Source of the DNA: Oscillospiraceae bacterium | Lineage (GTDB): Bacteria > Bacillota > Clostridia > Oscillospirales > Oscillospiraceae | Direction: 5' to 3' | Assembly: GCA_017436785.1 (NCBI GenBank) | Contig: JAFSCK010000023.1 | Span: forward strand, 1-53,224 | Length of the DNA: 53,224 bases | Shown: one piece after another, positions 15,759 through 23,416 of the stretch | Numbering within the stretch: the stretch's first letter is position 1 | Layout of the letters: each line of letters begins with the position of its first letter | Translations under genes and position numbers: made by a program | The notes under the pieces: model-generated | The model's input: the letters and a program-made list of their open reading frames with translations, nothing else | The model's database searches: none | What the model was told of the DNA's origin: nothing

Positions 15759-15817
15759 TGTAATCACCTCATCTTTATCATACAGCAAATAACAGCAAAA
15801 AGAAAGATGCAAAACTA

Positions 15818-15846
15818 TTGAAATTGATGTTTTCTTGTGATATACT
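15818..15846 (+). promoter_or_regulatory. Promoter of tupABC
   Basis: TTGAAA (15818-15823), a 17-bp spacer and TATACT (15841-15846); predicted start near 15853. It parallels the promoter at 10585. Confidence 0.75.
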
Positions 15847-15852
15847 TACCCG

Positions 15853-16012
15853 GTAAGAATGAAGGACCCCAGATGCGGGGCGGCATAGCGTTTTGCAAAG
15901 TTGGTGGACGAGCCTCTTTCCAAAAGCAGATCAGGTTACGCAGTAATTGCGCCCTTTTTGCATTGGATGGGTTCGTCATTTTTTATTTTTGAAACATATT
16001 GGAGGAACAAAA
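15853..16012 (+). promoter_or_regulatory. Structured 5' leader of tupA, second copy of the shared element
   Basis: About 160 bases. A CCCC-AGATGC-GGGG hairpin lies at about 15867-15880. The conserved 23-base block is 15903-15925. GACGAGCC (15906-15913) can pair with GGGTTCGTC (15969-15977), followed by six T. TCCAA (15919-15923) pairs with TTGGA (15963-15967), and CGCA/TGCG forms the tip. The tips differ in sequence from the 10620 copy while pairing is kept, which suggests a selected RNA fold. It is a candidate Moco/Tuco-type riboswitch or a new class. Confidence 0.7.
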
Positions 16013-17053
16013 ATGAAGAAGATCGTATCTTTGCTGCTGGTTCTGGCCATGATGCTGGGTCTGGTAGCCTGCGGTGCTTCTAAGCCCGCTGAGACACAGG
16101 CACCCACTGAGGCCCCTGTTGTTACCGAAGCTCCCGCTCCCGCAACGGAAGCACCCGAAACTGAGGCTGCTCTGGTTGTGGATACTATGATCCTGAAGGA
16201 AGCCGATGACAAGATGCTGAACACCTATTCTGCCATCGCTGTCAATGCTGATGCACCCTTTGTGGATGCTGATGGCAATGCAGTTTCCGATGTCTATGTG
16301 AACACTGCCGGCGCCGATGCTCTGATCCAGTGGCTGCTGAGCGAAGATGCTCTGACCATGGCTGGTGAGTACGGTGTTGCCGAGTATGGCGAGTATCTGT
16401 TCTACGTTCTGGAGAACGTTCCCACCTACACCGGCGAGATCGCTGCTGCTACCGAGGAGACCAAGACCATCCGTCTCTCCACCACCACCTCCGTGAAGGA
16501 CTCTGGTCTGCTGGGTTACCTGCTGCCCGCTTTTGAGGATGCTTACGGCTACACTGTGGAAGTGCAGTCTGCCGGTACCGGTAAGGCTATTGCTGCAGCC
16601 AAGGCTGGCAATGCTGACCTGATTCTGGTTCACTCCAAGAGCCAGGAGGAGACCTTCGTTGCTGACGGTTTCGGCCGTATTGTGGATGGCTTCGAGGCTG
16701 AGCGCGTATCCTTCATTTACAACTACTTCGTCCTGTGCGGTCCTTCCGCTGACCCCGCTGGTGTTGCAGCCGCTGCTTCCGTTCTGGATGCCTTCGCAGC
16801 CATTGCTGACGGCAAGCATGCCTTCATTTCCCGCGGTGACAGCTCCGGCACGCACACCAAGGAGCTGCAGCTGTGGCCCGCTGAGCTGGGTATTGCCAAG
16901 GAAGCTGAGAGCTTTGCTGCCTACGCTGACTGGTATGTTTCTGCCAACACCGGCATGGGTGCCTGCTTGGTCATGGCTGAGGAAATGGGCGCTTATATCC
17001 TGACCGATAAGGCTACTTTCCTGACCTTCGTTGCCAACGACGGTGTTATGTAA
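16013..17053 (+). CDS. tupA: Tungstate-binding lipoprotein, TupA-like but circularly permuted
   Basis: TupA binds tungstate for the TupBC importer. The 346 residues have a lipoprotein signal (cysteine 20) and a Pro/Thr/Glu linker to about residue 55. Residues 58-131 (ILKEADDKMLNTYSAIAVN ... IQWLLSEDA ... GEYLFY) match the C-terminal part of ordinary TupA. Residues 142-346 hold the N-terminal and central parts: STTTSVKDSGLL 146-157, SRGDSSGTH 263-271, GMGACLVMAEEMGAYILTD 314-332. The chain then stops at FLTFVANDGVM, where ordinary TupA goes on into the segment found here at the front. GGAGG at 16001-16005 sets the start. It is followed by a hairpin terminator, then tupB and tupC. Confidence 0.88.
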   Translation: MKKIVSLLLVLAMMLGLVACGASKPAETQAPTEAPVVTEAPAPATEAPETEAALVVDTMILKEADDKMLNTYSAIAVNADAPFVDADGNAVSDVYVNTAGADALIQWLLSEDALTMAGEYGVAEYGEYLFYVLENVPTYTGEIAAATEETKTIRLSTTTSVKDSGLLGYLLPAFEDAYGYTVEVQSAGTGKAIAAAKAGNADLILVHSKSQEETFVADGFGRIVDGFEAERVSFIYNYFVLCGPSADPAGVAAAASVLDAFAAIADGKHAFISRGDSSGTHTKELQLWPAELGIAKEAESFAAYADWYVSANTGMGACLVMAEEMGAYILTDKATFLTFVANDGVM

Positions 17054-17085
17054 GGATTGCATTTCCTGAAAAAATACTGTAAAAT

Positions 17086-17115
17086 AAATCCCGTGGGGCG
17101 ACCCACGGGATTTTT
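17086..17115 (+). terminator. Hairpin terminator between tupA and tupB
   Basis: A 12-bp stem AAATCCCGTGGG/CCCACGGGATTT (17086-17097 with 17102-17113) with T-run. It is placed inside the operon, so it may be leaky and lower permease and ATPase levels relative to the binding protein. Confidence 0.75.
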
Positions 17116-17133
17116 CACAAAGGGAGACAATAT

Positions 17134-17820
17134 ATGAAAACAGCGCTGATGAAGGCTCTGGCGTTGATCCTGTCAAGGGATGCGGAGCTGATCAATATCT
17201 TAAGCGTCACCGCAAAAATGAGCCTGCAAAGCTCTGTCATAGCCCTTTTGCTCGGACTTCCCATCGGTATCTGGCTGGGAGCCTGCAAGTTTCCCGGAAG
17301 AAATGTAGTCCTGATTGGAAACCGAACCCTGCAGGGCATGCCTCCGGTGGTCTGTGGCTTGCTGTTTTATATGCTTTTTTCCGGTGTTGGACCCTTGCGG
17401 CACCTGAAGCTTTTATTCACGGTTGACATTATGATCTTGGCACAGGTGGTGCTGATCACACCCATTGTGGTAGGGACCATGGAGACTTATGTTTCCGGTG
17501 TGGCCCCTGCTGTGCGGGAAACAGCCCGGGGACTGGGGCTCGGAGGGATCAAAACCTTTATTCTTTTGTGCAATGAATGCATCTATCAAATCATTTCCGC
17601 TTACCTGCTGGCATTTGCCCGGTCCATCGCTGAGGTAGGCGCGGTGTCCATGGTAGGCGGCGCTATCAGCTGGAAGACCAATGTCATGACTACCGCCATC
17701 ATGCAGTATACAAACCGGGGTAATTTTTCTCTGGGTGTTGCACTGGGCATGATCCTGCTGACTCTCTCTCTGATCGTGAATATTATCATTTCAGTTTTAC
17801 AAAGGAGGCTGAGCCGATGA
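17134..17820 (+). CDS. tupB: Tungstate ABC transporter permease TupB
   Basis: A 228-residue permease with about five membrane helices. The inner-membrane transporter loop ETARGLGLGG (EAA-type motif that docks the ATPase) lies near residue 129. Residue pattern GLPIGIWLGA, GMPPVVCGLLFYMLFSG and SRSIAEVGAVSMVGG-like stretches fit TupB/CysT relatives. GGGAG lies 7 bases before the ATG. It overlaps tupC by 4 bp (ATGA). Confidence 0.92.
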   Translation: MKTALMKALALILSRDAELINILSVTAKMSLQSSVIALLLGLPIGIWLGACKFPGRNVVLIGNRTLQGMPPVVCGLLFYMLFSGVGPLRHLKLLFTVDIMILAQVVLITPIVVGTMETYVSGVAPAVRETARGLGLGGIKTFILLCNECIYQIISAYLLAFARSIAEVGAVSMVGGAISWKTNVMTTAIMQYTNRGNFSLGVALGMILLTLSLIVNIIISVLQRRLSR

Positions 17821-18470
17821 AGCTAACACCCTTCTCCAAAACCTATGAGGGAAGAGAGGTCTTGGATTTTCCCGGCATGGAGCTGCAGCCCGGGAAGATT
17901 TACGCCATTATTGGTGCCAACGGCAGTGGAAAGTCTACCTTTGCTAAAATTCTGGCTGGCATTTTGCCTGCAGATCAGAAGGGGCAGCTTCTTTCCGGTG
18001 GAGACATCGGCTATATGCCTCAGAAGAACTACGCATTCCGTATGAGTACAAAGGAAAACATTTTGCTGAATGGTAAGGATTTTACCCGGGCAGAACACCT
18101 GATGGATGCCATCCAGCTCCGTCATCTGGAGAATAAGCGGGCAGACAGGCTTTCCGGTGGTGAAACAGCCCGAATGGCACTGGTGCGGCTGATGATGAAG
18201 CGGTATGATTTGGTGCTTCTGGACGAACCCACTGCTGCCATGGATATGGAAACCACTCTTTTGTCAGAAACCATCATTGTAAACTACGTTCGTGAGACGA
18301 ATTGTTCCCTGATTTTAGTGACCCACAGCCTGCAGCAGGCCAGACGGATCGCGGATGAAGTGTGGTATTTCCATAAAGGAAAGCTTTTGGAGGCAGGCTC
18401 AAAAAAACAGCTGCTTTATATACCGGAAAAGCCGGAAACAAAGCAGTTTCTTGAATTTTACGGCGTGTAG
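17817..18470 (+). CDS. tupC: Tungstate ABC transporter ATP-binding protein TupC
   Basis: A 217-residue ATPase: Walker A GANGSGKST at 33-41, signature LSGGETARMAL, Walker B LVLLDEPTAAMD and an H-loop (ILVTHSLQQAR). It is shorter than molybdate ModC because it lacks the C-terminal TOBE regulatory domain, as is usual for TupC. ATGA overlap with tupB; 12 bp before the radical SAM gene, so all four genes from tupA may be one unit. Confidence 0.93.
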   Translation: MKLTPFSKTYEGREVLDFPGMELQPGKIYAIIGANGSGKSTFAKILAGILPADQKGQLLSGGDIGYMPQKNYAFRMSTKENILLNGKDFTRAEHLMDAIQLRHLENKRADRLSGGETARMALVRLMMKRYDLVLLDEPTAAMDMETTLLSETIIVNYVRETNCSLILVTHSLQQARRIADEVWYFHKGKLLEAGSKKQLLYIPEKPETKQFLEFYGV

Positions 18471-18482
18471 CGGAGGCGCCCT

Positions 18483-19613
18483 ATGCTGAGAAAGCTTTAT
18501 ATCGAGCCTACTACAAAATGTAATCTGAATTGTAAAATGTGCTTCCGCCATACTTGGTTCGACGAACCCATCTGTGATTTGTCTTTGGAAGACTATCAGC
18601 ATGTGCTGAAAACGATGCCGAAGTCCGTGGAAACGATTTTCTTCGGTGGTATGGGAGAACCGCTTTTCCACAAGGATATTCTGGAAATGATTCGTTTGGC
18701 AGCGCAGACGGGAAGGGAAGTGGAACTGCTGACCAATGGCACTCTGCTGACGGAAACCATGATCTATGGGATCTTGGATGCAGGTCTATCCCGGTTGTGG
18801 ATCTCCATCGATGATCTGGAAACGGATTCTTCCATCAATGCGGCGTCCGATGGCGGCGAGTTGGATCATTCCGGCCATAATCATTCTGGAAAGGTTCTCA
18901 GCAATATTCGCATGCTCAATAAGATCCGCCAGAAGTCCTTAAGCACCATTTCTCTGGGTATTACATTCGTTGCTATGAAGAGTAATGTCCATCAGCTTTC
19001 CAAGCTGCCCTTTTTTATCGCCCAGCATCTTGTGGACGAAGTAAATGTTTCCAACATTTCGCCCACTGATGAAACATCACAGCAGGAACTTCTGTATACC
19101 GGCCTTGTGAATATGTATACCGGTCCCGGCAAAGGCAGTGTCCTGCCAGCAGTCCGGCTGCCATATTTCGACATGAACATTCAGGAGGCCGCTGACGGCA
19201 TCCGTAGCCTAATGCGCAAGCAGAATTTTAATCTCTATTTTAATGACCAGCCGGTGCTGCGGAAGACTGGCTACTGCAAATTTGTCCGGGAGGGCATGAC
19301 CTTTGTCCGAGCGGATGGAAAGGTAAGCCCTTGTATGGCACTGCTGCACAATGGCTATACCTATATGAGCAATGTCCGCCGAAAGATTACCCACTGTTCC
19401 TTTGGTTCTATCAAGGAACAGCCTTTGGCGGAGATTTGGGATAGCACAGAATACAAAACCTTCCGAAGAAAGTTTGACGATTTTGACTTCGCCGCCTGTC
19501 TTTACTGTGGACACTGCGAGCTGTTTTCTGAAAACAAGGAGGATTGCATCGGCAACACCCATCCCGCCTGCGGCGGCTGCCTATGGGCAGAGGGTGTGCT
19601 GAGCTGTCCATAA
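18483..19613 (+). CDS. Radical SAM/SPASM protein, tungsten oxidoreductase maturase type
   Basis: 376 residues. The radical SAM cluster is C13-x3-C17-x2-C20 (CNLNCKMC), followed by FFGGMGEPLFH. The C-terminal SPASM/twitch region is cysteine-rich: CKFVREGMTFVRADGKVSPC, CLYCGHCELF, CIGNTHPACGGCLW. This layout fits the family annotated as tungsten cofactor oxidoreductase radical SAM maturase, encoded beside aldehyde oxidoreductase-like genes. A loop near residues 121-137 (DGGELDHSGHNHSG) is His-rich and looks inserted. No peptide substrate gene is visible; the oxidoreductase at the left edge is the likely client (inference). Confidence 0.8.
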   Translation: MLRKLYIEPTTKCNLNCKMCFRHTWFDEPICDLSLEDYQHVLKTMPKSVETIFFGGMGEPLFHKDILEMIRLAAQTGREVELLTNGTLLTETMIYGILDAGLSRLWISIDDLETDSSINAASDGGELDHSGHNHSGKVLSNIRMLNKIRQKSLSTISLGITFVAMKSNVHQLSKLPFFIAQHLVDEVNVSNISPTDETSQQELLYTGLVNMYTGPGKGSVLPAVRLPYFDMNIQEAADGIRSLMRKQNFNLYFNDQPVLRKTGYCKFVREGMTFVRADGKVSPCMALLHNGYTYMSNVRRKITHCSFGSIKEQPLAEIWDSTEYKTFRRKFDDFDFAACLYCGHCELFSENKEDCIGNTHPACGGCLWAEGVLSCP

Positions 19614-19621
19614 TGGAATAG

Positions 19622-19657
19622 AAATGCGGCAGCCTGAAAATAGGCTGCCGCATTTTT
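19622..19657 (+). terminator. Terminator after the radical SAM gene
   Basis: A 14-bp stem AAATGCGGCAGCCT/AGGCTGCCGCATTT (19622-19635 with 19642-19655) ending in T. It marks the end of the tungsten island. Confidence 0.92.
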
Positions 19658-19745
19658 GCGCAAAAGAGGACCCTAAGGATACCGGAAAAGAAGCTTTAGT
19701 GGAAGCCTTTTTCTTTCGTCAAAAACAGGTCGGTTGCTTCACAAT

Positions 19746-21434
19746 TTACTTGTCCATACCGCAGTGCATTGCGGCTTCGACCAGCGCCCGGTCATTCATG
19801 ACTGCATCGTAGAACCGGAAACCACCGGCAAAATTGTAGGCGTTAAAGCCATAGCCTTCCAGAATCCGGGTGGCGATGTAGCTGCGCAGGCCGCTCTGGC
19901 AGATCACATAGACAGGTTTTCCGATTTCGATCTCGCCGATCCGTTCCCGCAGTTCATCTACCGGAATATTCATGAACCCGTCAATGTGTCCGCGGCTGTA
20001 TTCGCCCACAGTCCGGGTATCCAGCAGGGTAACACTGCCGTCCCTAGGTAGTTTGGAAGCATCGGCCAGATGCCACTGCTTTAAGCCTCTGGAAATATTG
20101 TCGATCATAAAACCTGCCATATTCACAGGATCCTTGGCGGAGGAATAGGGAGGTGCATAGGCAAGGTCCAGATCCTTCAGATCAGTTGCTTTCATCTTAG
20201 CATGGATAGCGGTAGAGAGCACATCGATGCGCTTGTCTACGCCATCGTAACCCACGATTTGGGCACCCAGAAGACGGTAGGTTTCCTTTTCAAAAACCAC
20301 CTTCATGGTCATGAGCTTGCCGCCGGGATAGTAGCCTGCATGGCTCATGGGGGATAGGATCACCGTATCCACATCCAACCCGGATTTCCGGGCATTGGTC
20401 TCGTTGATGCCGGTGGTAGCTGCACTCATGTCAAAGACCTTGATAACGCTGCTGCCCTGAGAACCTAAGTACCGGCTGTCGCCTCCGCAGATATTGTCCG
20501 CTGCGATCCGCCCCTGCTTGTTGGCAGGACCTGCCAGTGCGATCAAGGCACCCTCTCCGGTAACATAATGCTTCACCTGTACTGCATCGCCCACAGCGTA
20601 GATGTCAGGAATGGAGGTTTCCATCCGGTCATTCACCAGAATGCTGCCCTTCATGCCGAGAGCCAGACCAGCCTCTTTGGCAAGGGAGGCTTCCGGGGTG
20701 ACACCAATGGCTAGCACCACCATATCCGCATGGAGGGAGGGCTGGCCTTTCAGCAGCACATCCAAGCCGCCGTCCTTCTCTGCGAACCCTTCCACACTAT
20801 AGCCCAAAGCCAGCTTTACACCATGTTTACGCATTTCTGCGTGGATAAAAGAAGCCATGTCCGCATCAAAGGGATTCATCAACTGCTTAGGCCGCTGGAC
20901 AATGGTCACATCCAGCCCCAGTTCCCGAAGATTCTCCGCCACTTCCAGACCGATAAAACCACCGCCCACCATAACAGCGGACTTCGGGTTATTCTGATGG
21001 ATAAATTCCTTGATCCGGAAGGTATCCTCCACGGTACGCAGAGTGAACAGCTTATCACTGTCCATACCGGGCAGGTCGGGCCAGACTGGCTTTGCACCGG
21101 GAGAAAGCAGCAACTTATCGTAATTCTCCTCAAAAACTTCACCGGTTTGCAGATTTTTCACGGAAACCGTCTTTCTGTCGGGATGAATGGCGGTTACTTC
21201 GTGATGTACATTCATGTGGATCCGGAATCTGGAAAAGAAGCTCTCCGGAGTCTGCAGGGTCAGATCCTCCGGATCTTCAATAACCCCGCCGATGTAGTAC
21301 GGCAGACCGCAGTTGGCGTAGGAAATGTATCCGGAACGCTCGAAAACGACGATCTCAGCTTTTTCGTCCAGTCTGCGGATCCTTGCCGCAGCCGTAGCTC
21401 CACCTGCCACGCCACCTACGATCACAACTTTCAT
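19746..21434 (-). CDS. CoA-disulfide reductase/NADH persulfide reductase with C-terminal rhodanese domain
   Basis: 562 residues. A flavoprotein disulfide reductase with FAD motif VVIVGGVAGGATAAARIRR, active cysteine 42 in YANCGLPYY, and a second Rossmann motif (VMVGGGFIGLEVAENL). A rhodanese domain covers about residues 460-562 with the sulfur-carrying cysteine in VICQSGLR. Relatives reduce CoA-disulfide, CoA-persulfide or polysulfide. It is last in the thioredoxin-rhodanese operon (ATGA overlap upstream) and so belongs to a sulfur/thiol redox unit under the palindrome-bearing promoter at 22108. Confidence 0.92.
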   Translation of the reverse strand: MKVVIVGGVAGGATAAARIRRLDEKAEIVVFERSGYISYANCGLPYYIGGVIEDPEDLTLQTPESFFSRFRIHMNVHHEVTAIHPDRKTVSVKNLQTGEVFEENYDKLLLSPGAKPVWPDLPGMDSDKLFTLRTVEDTFRIKEFIHQNNPKSAVMVGGGFIGLEVAENLRELGLDVTIVQRPKQLMNPFDADMASFIHAEMRKHGVKLALGYSVEGFAEKDGGLDVLLKGQPSLHADMVVLAIGVTPEASLAKEAGLALGMKGSILVNDRMETSIPDIYAVGDAVQVKHYVTGEGALIALAGPANKQGRIAADNICGGDSRYLGSQGSSVIKVFDMSAATTGINETNARKSGLDVDTVILSPMSHAGYYPGGKLMTMKVVFEKETYRLLGAQIVGYDGVDKRIDVLSTAIHAKMKATDLKDLDLAYAPPYSSAKDPVNMAGFMIDNISRGLKQWHLADASKLPRDGSVTLLDTRTVGEYSRGHIDGFMNIPVDELRERIGEIEIGKPVYVICQSGLRSYIATRILEGYGFNAYNFAGGFRFYDAVMNDRALVEAAMHCGMDK

Positions 21435-21754
21435 ATAGACTCCACCTTTCCACGATAAGCGGCAATACCGCCGATGTTGTTTACTTTCCTATATCCCATA
21501 TGCTGCAAATAGCTGACTGCTTGACGGCTCCGGGCACCGGAGTGGCAGTAGACATACAGGGCTGTATCTTTATTTTCCAAAAGGTCAGCCACTTTGTCAA
21601 TGGTTTGCAGAGGAATATTCTTGCTTCCGGAGATATGTCCATCCCGGTATTCCTGCGGGGTACGCACATCCAGCAGTACAGCGCCCTCCTGCTGCCGATA
21701 CTCTTTTACGCCCTGGTTGATATCAGGCTGTTTGAAAAAATCGAAGAAGCCCAT
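21431..21754 (-). CDS. Single-domain rhodanese-like sulfurtransferase
   Basis: 107 residues, PspE/GlpE-like. LLDVRTPQEYRDGHISGSKNIPL is the substrate-side motif and YCHSGARS carries the catalytic cysteine. Cytoplasmic (no signal peptide). It lies between trxA (12 bp upstream) and the CoA-disulfide reductase (4-bp overlap), suggesting persulfide transfer to or from them. Confidence 0.93.
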   Translation of the reverse strand: MGFFDFFKQPDINQGVKEYRQQEGAVLLDVRTPQEYRDGHISGSKNIPLQTIDKVADLLENKDTALYVYCHSGARSRQAVSYLQHMGYRKVNNIGGIAAYRGKVESI

Positions 21755-21766
21755 ACCCGCACCTCC

Positions 21767-22072
21767 TTACAGCATAGATAGAATTGCCCTCTTGGGTCTT
21801 GCGCCTCGTTCCTGTCTAAGGACATTTCCGTTTTCCATCACCACTAAGGTAGGAATACTCATAACACCAAAACGTTGTGCCAGCTCCGGATTTTCGTCCA
21901 CGTTAATTTTGCCCACCTTGATATCAGGACGCTCCTTGGCGATCTCCTCTACCAGAGGAACAACCATACGGCAAGGACCGCACCACGGTGCCCAGAAGTC
22001 CAGCAGGACCTTCTTTTCGGAGTTCATGACTTCCTTGTGAAAGTTATTGTTATTGATATTGATAGCTGCCAT
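21767..22072 (-). CDS. trxA: Thioredoxin
   Basis: 101 residues with active site W-C31-G-P-C34 and the cis-proline region GVMSIPTLVV. First gene of the unit trxA-rhodanese-CoA-disulfide reductase. AGGAGG lies 9 bases before the ATG. Its role is dithiol reduction in the cytoplasm, here probably serving the two persulfide enzymes downstream. Confidence 0.95.
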   Translation of the reverse strand: MAAININNNNFHKEVMNSEKKVLLDFWAPWCGPCRMVVPLVEEIAKERPDIKVGKINVDENPELAQRFGVMSIPTLVVMENGNVLRQERGARPKRAILSML

Positions 22073-22107
22073 AGGTTAGTCCTCCTTGTTTCTTTTTTTG
22101 TATCTTC

Positions 22108-22148
22108 ATTATAGCTGCTGAAACCGCTGATTTCCGTGATGATATCAC
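22108..22148 (-). promoter_or_regulatory. trxA promoter with 13-bp palindrome (class II activator position)
   Basis: On the minus strand TATAAT (22108-22113) lies 22 bp downstream of GTGATATCATCAC (22136-22148). No good -35 box is seen. The palindrome would centre near -41. Two other promoters here have the same arrangement (23376-23416 and 24399-24439). Confidence 0.75.
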
Positions 22149-22160
22149 CAAAAGAATACG

Positions 22161-22193
22161 AAAAAATCTGCCGGACCCTTTATCCGGCAGATT
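22161..22193 (-). terminator. Terminator after the rhodanese lipoprotein gene
   Basis: An 11-bp stem (22165-22175 with 22183-22193); read on the minus strand it ends in six U. It follows the stop at 22200. Confidence 0.88.
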
Positions 22194-22199
22194 CCTTTG

Positions 22200-22583
22200 T
22201 TATTCGGTTACGGTTTCTCCCGGCCAATCGTTGATACCGCCAAATTCCATGATATTCGTGTACCCCAGAGTCACCAGCTTTTCGGATGCTTGCTTACTGC
22301 GGTTGCCGCTGCGGCAATATACGAAAATTAACTGATTCTTGTCCGGTAATTCGGAAATATCTTCCATGCCGATGGCCTCATTTGGAACATTGATGGCTCC
22401 CGGAATGTGCTGAGCTGCAAATTCCTCCGGTGTTCGTACATCCAGAATAATGTATCCGTTTTCTTCCGCCATCATGGCAACAGCATCCGTCATGCTGATT
22501 TGGCGGTAGCTGATTTCTTCTGCAGGAGCTGCACACCCTGCTAGAAGGAAAATTGCCAGGAGAATTGGCAGAATGTTTTTCAT
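22200..22583 (-). CDS. Rhodanese-like lipoprotein
   Basis: 127 residues. The signal peptide MKNILPILLAIFLLAGC has a lipobox LAGC (cysteine 17), so the enzyme sits on the outer face of the membrane. A rhodanese domain follows with ILDVRTPEEFAAQHIPGA and the catalytic cysteine in VYCRSGNRS. The start at 22583 is chosen because GGGGG is 7 bases upstream; the ATG two codons earlier is too close. It is the second gene of the SDR unit. Confidence 0.88.
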   Translation of the reverse strand: MKNILPILLAIFLLAGCAAPAEEISYRQISMTDAVAMMAEENGYIILDVRTPEEFAAQHIPGAINVPNEAIGMEDISELPDKNQLIFVYCRSGNRSKQASEKLVTLGYTNIMEFGGINDWPGETVTE

Positions 22584-22596
22584 AGCCATGCCCCCT

Positions 22597-23343
22597 TTAA
22601 CTGCGGGCCATGCCATCCACGCTTAATACCACACCGGTGATATAGGACGCTTCATCAGAGGCCAAAAACACAAAGGCATTGGCAATATCTTCGGGCTGTC
22701 CCAGACGACGCAGGGGGATTTTGGCAATCATGGGGTCAATTACTTCTTTGGGAACCGCCTTCATCATATCCGTCTCCGTGATACCGGGGGCCACCGCGTT
22801 GACCCGGATCCCCTTGGGACCTAACTCTCTTGCCAGAGATATGGTCAGGCCATTGACTGCAAACTTGGATGCAGGGTATGCAAAACCGCTGGGCTGACCG
22901 GAAATGCTGACCATGGAGGAAGTAGAGAGGATTACACCGGAGCCTCTTGCCGTCATGCATTCTGCGGCTGCCCGGGTGGCATTGAATACACCCTTTACAT
23001 TCAAGTCCATGACCTTATCGTAGGTTTCCTCGGTGTAACTCATAAAGGGTGTGCTTTCCGATACGCCTGCATTGTTCACCAGAATATCCACACAACCGTA
23101 TTTGCCTGTTGCCTCTCGAAAGGCAGCTCTAACAGATTCCAAACTGGAAAGGTCAGGGCTGATTCCGGCGACAGTTGCATCGGGGTGTTTCTCTTTCAGC
23201 TGCGCAACTGCCTTATCAGCAGAGGCTTGAGAGCTGGCAGTCAAGATGACGGTAGCGCCTTCCTTCAGAAACTTATCTGCGGTGGCAAACCCAATGCCAC
23301 GGCTTCCACCGGTGATGATCGCAACTTTATTCTTCAGTCTCAT
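22597..23343 (-). CDS. Short-chain dehydrogenase/reductase (FabG-like)
   Basis: 248 residues. The NAD(P) motif is TGGSRGIG (about residues 12-19), then NNAG, and the catalytic tetrad includes Ser in STSSMVSISG and Tyr-x3-Lys in YPASK. C-terminal GVVLSVDGMARS is typical of FabG relatives. Substrate unknown. It is co-transcribed with the rhodanese lipoprotein 13 bp downstream and driven by a promoter with the same palindrome as trxA. Confidence 0.92.
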   Translation of the reverse strand: MRLKNKVAIITGGSRGIGFATADKFLKEGATVILTASSQASADKAVAQLKEKHPDATVAGISPDLSSLESVRAAFREATGKYGCVDILVNNAGVSESTPFMSYTEETYDKVMDLNVKGVFNATRAAAECMTARGSGVILSTSSMVSISGQPSGFAYPASKFAVNGLTISLARELGPKGIRVNAVAPGITETDMMKAVPKEVIDPMIAKIPLRRLGQPEDIANAFVFLASDEASYITGVVLSVDGMARS

Positions 23344-23375
23344 ATGAGTACCTCCTTGTTCTTATTTGTAACTGT

Positions 23376-23416
23376 ATTATATGCGATTTTGCAGATACCT
23401 TCTGTGATTACATCAC
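23376..23416 (-). promoter_or_regulatory. SDR promoter with 13-bp palindrome
   Basis: Minus strand TATAAT (23376-23381), 22-bp gap, GTGATGTAATCAC (23404-23416). The outer bases extend it to TGTGAT...ATCACA. The palindrome overlaps the U-run of the nitroreductase terminator. Confidence 0.75.

Noticed and set aside
16013-17053. TupA read as a truncated or frameshifted gene
   Set aside because: The frame is intact, the signal peptide is good, and the segment missing at the C-terminus is present at the N-terminus, so permutation fits better.
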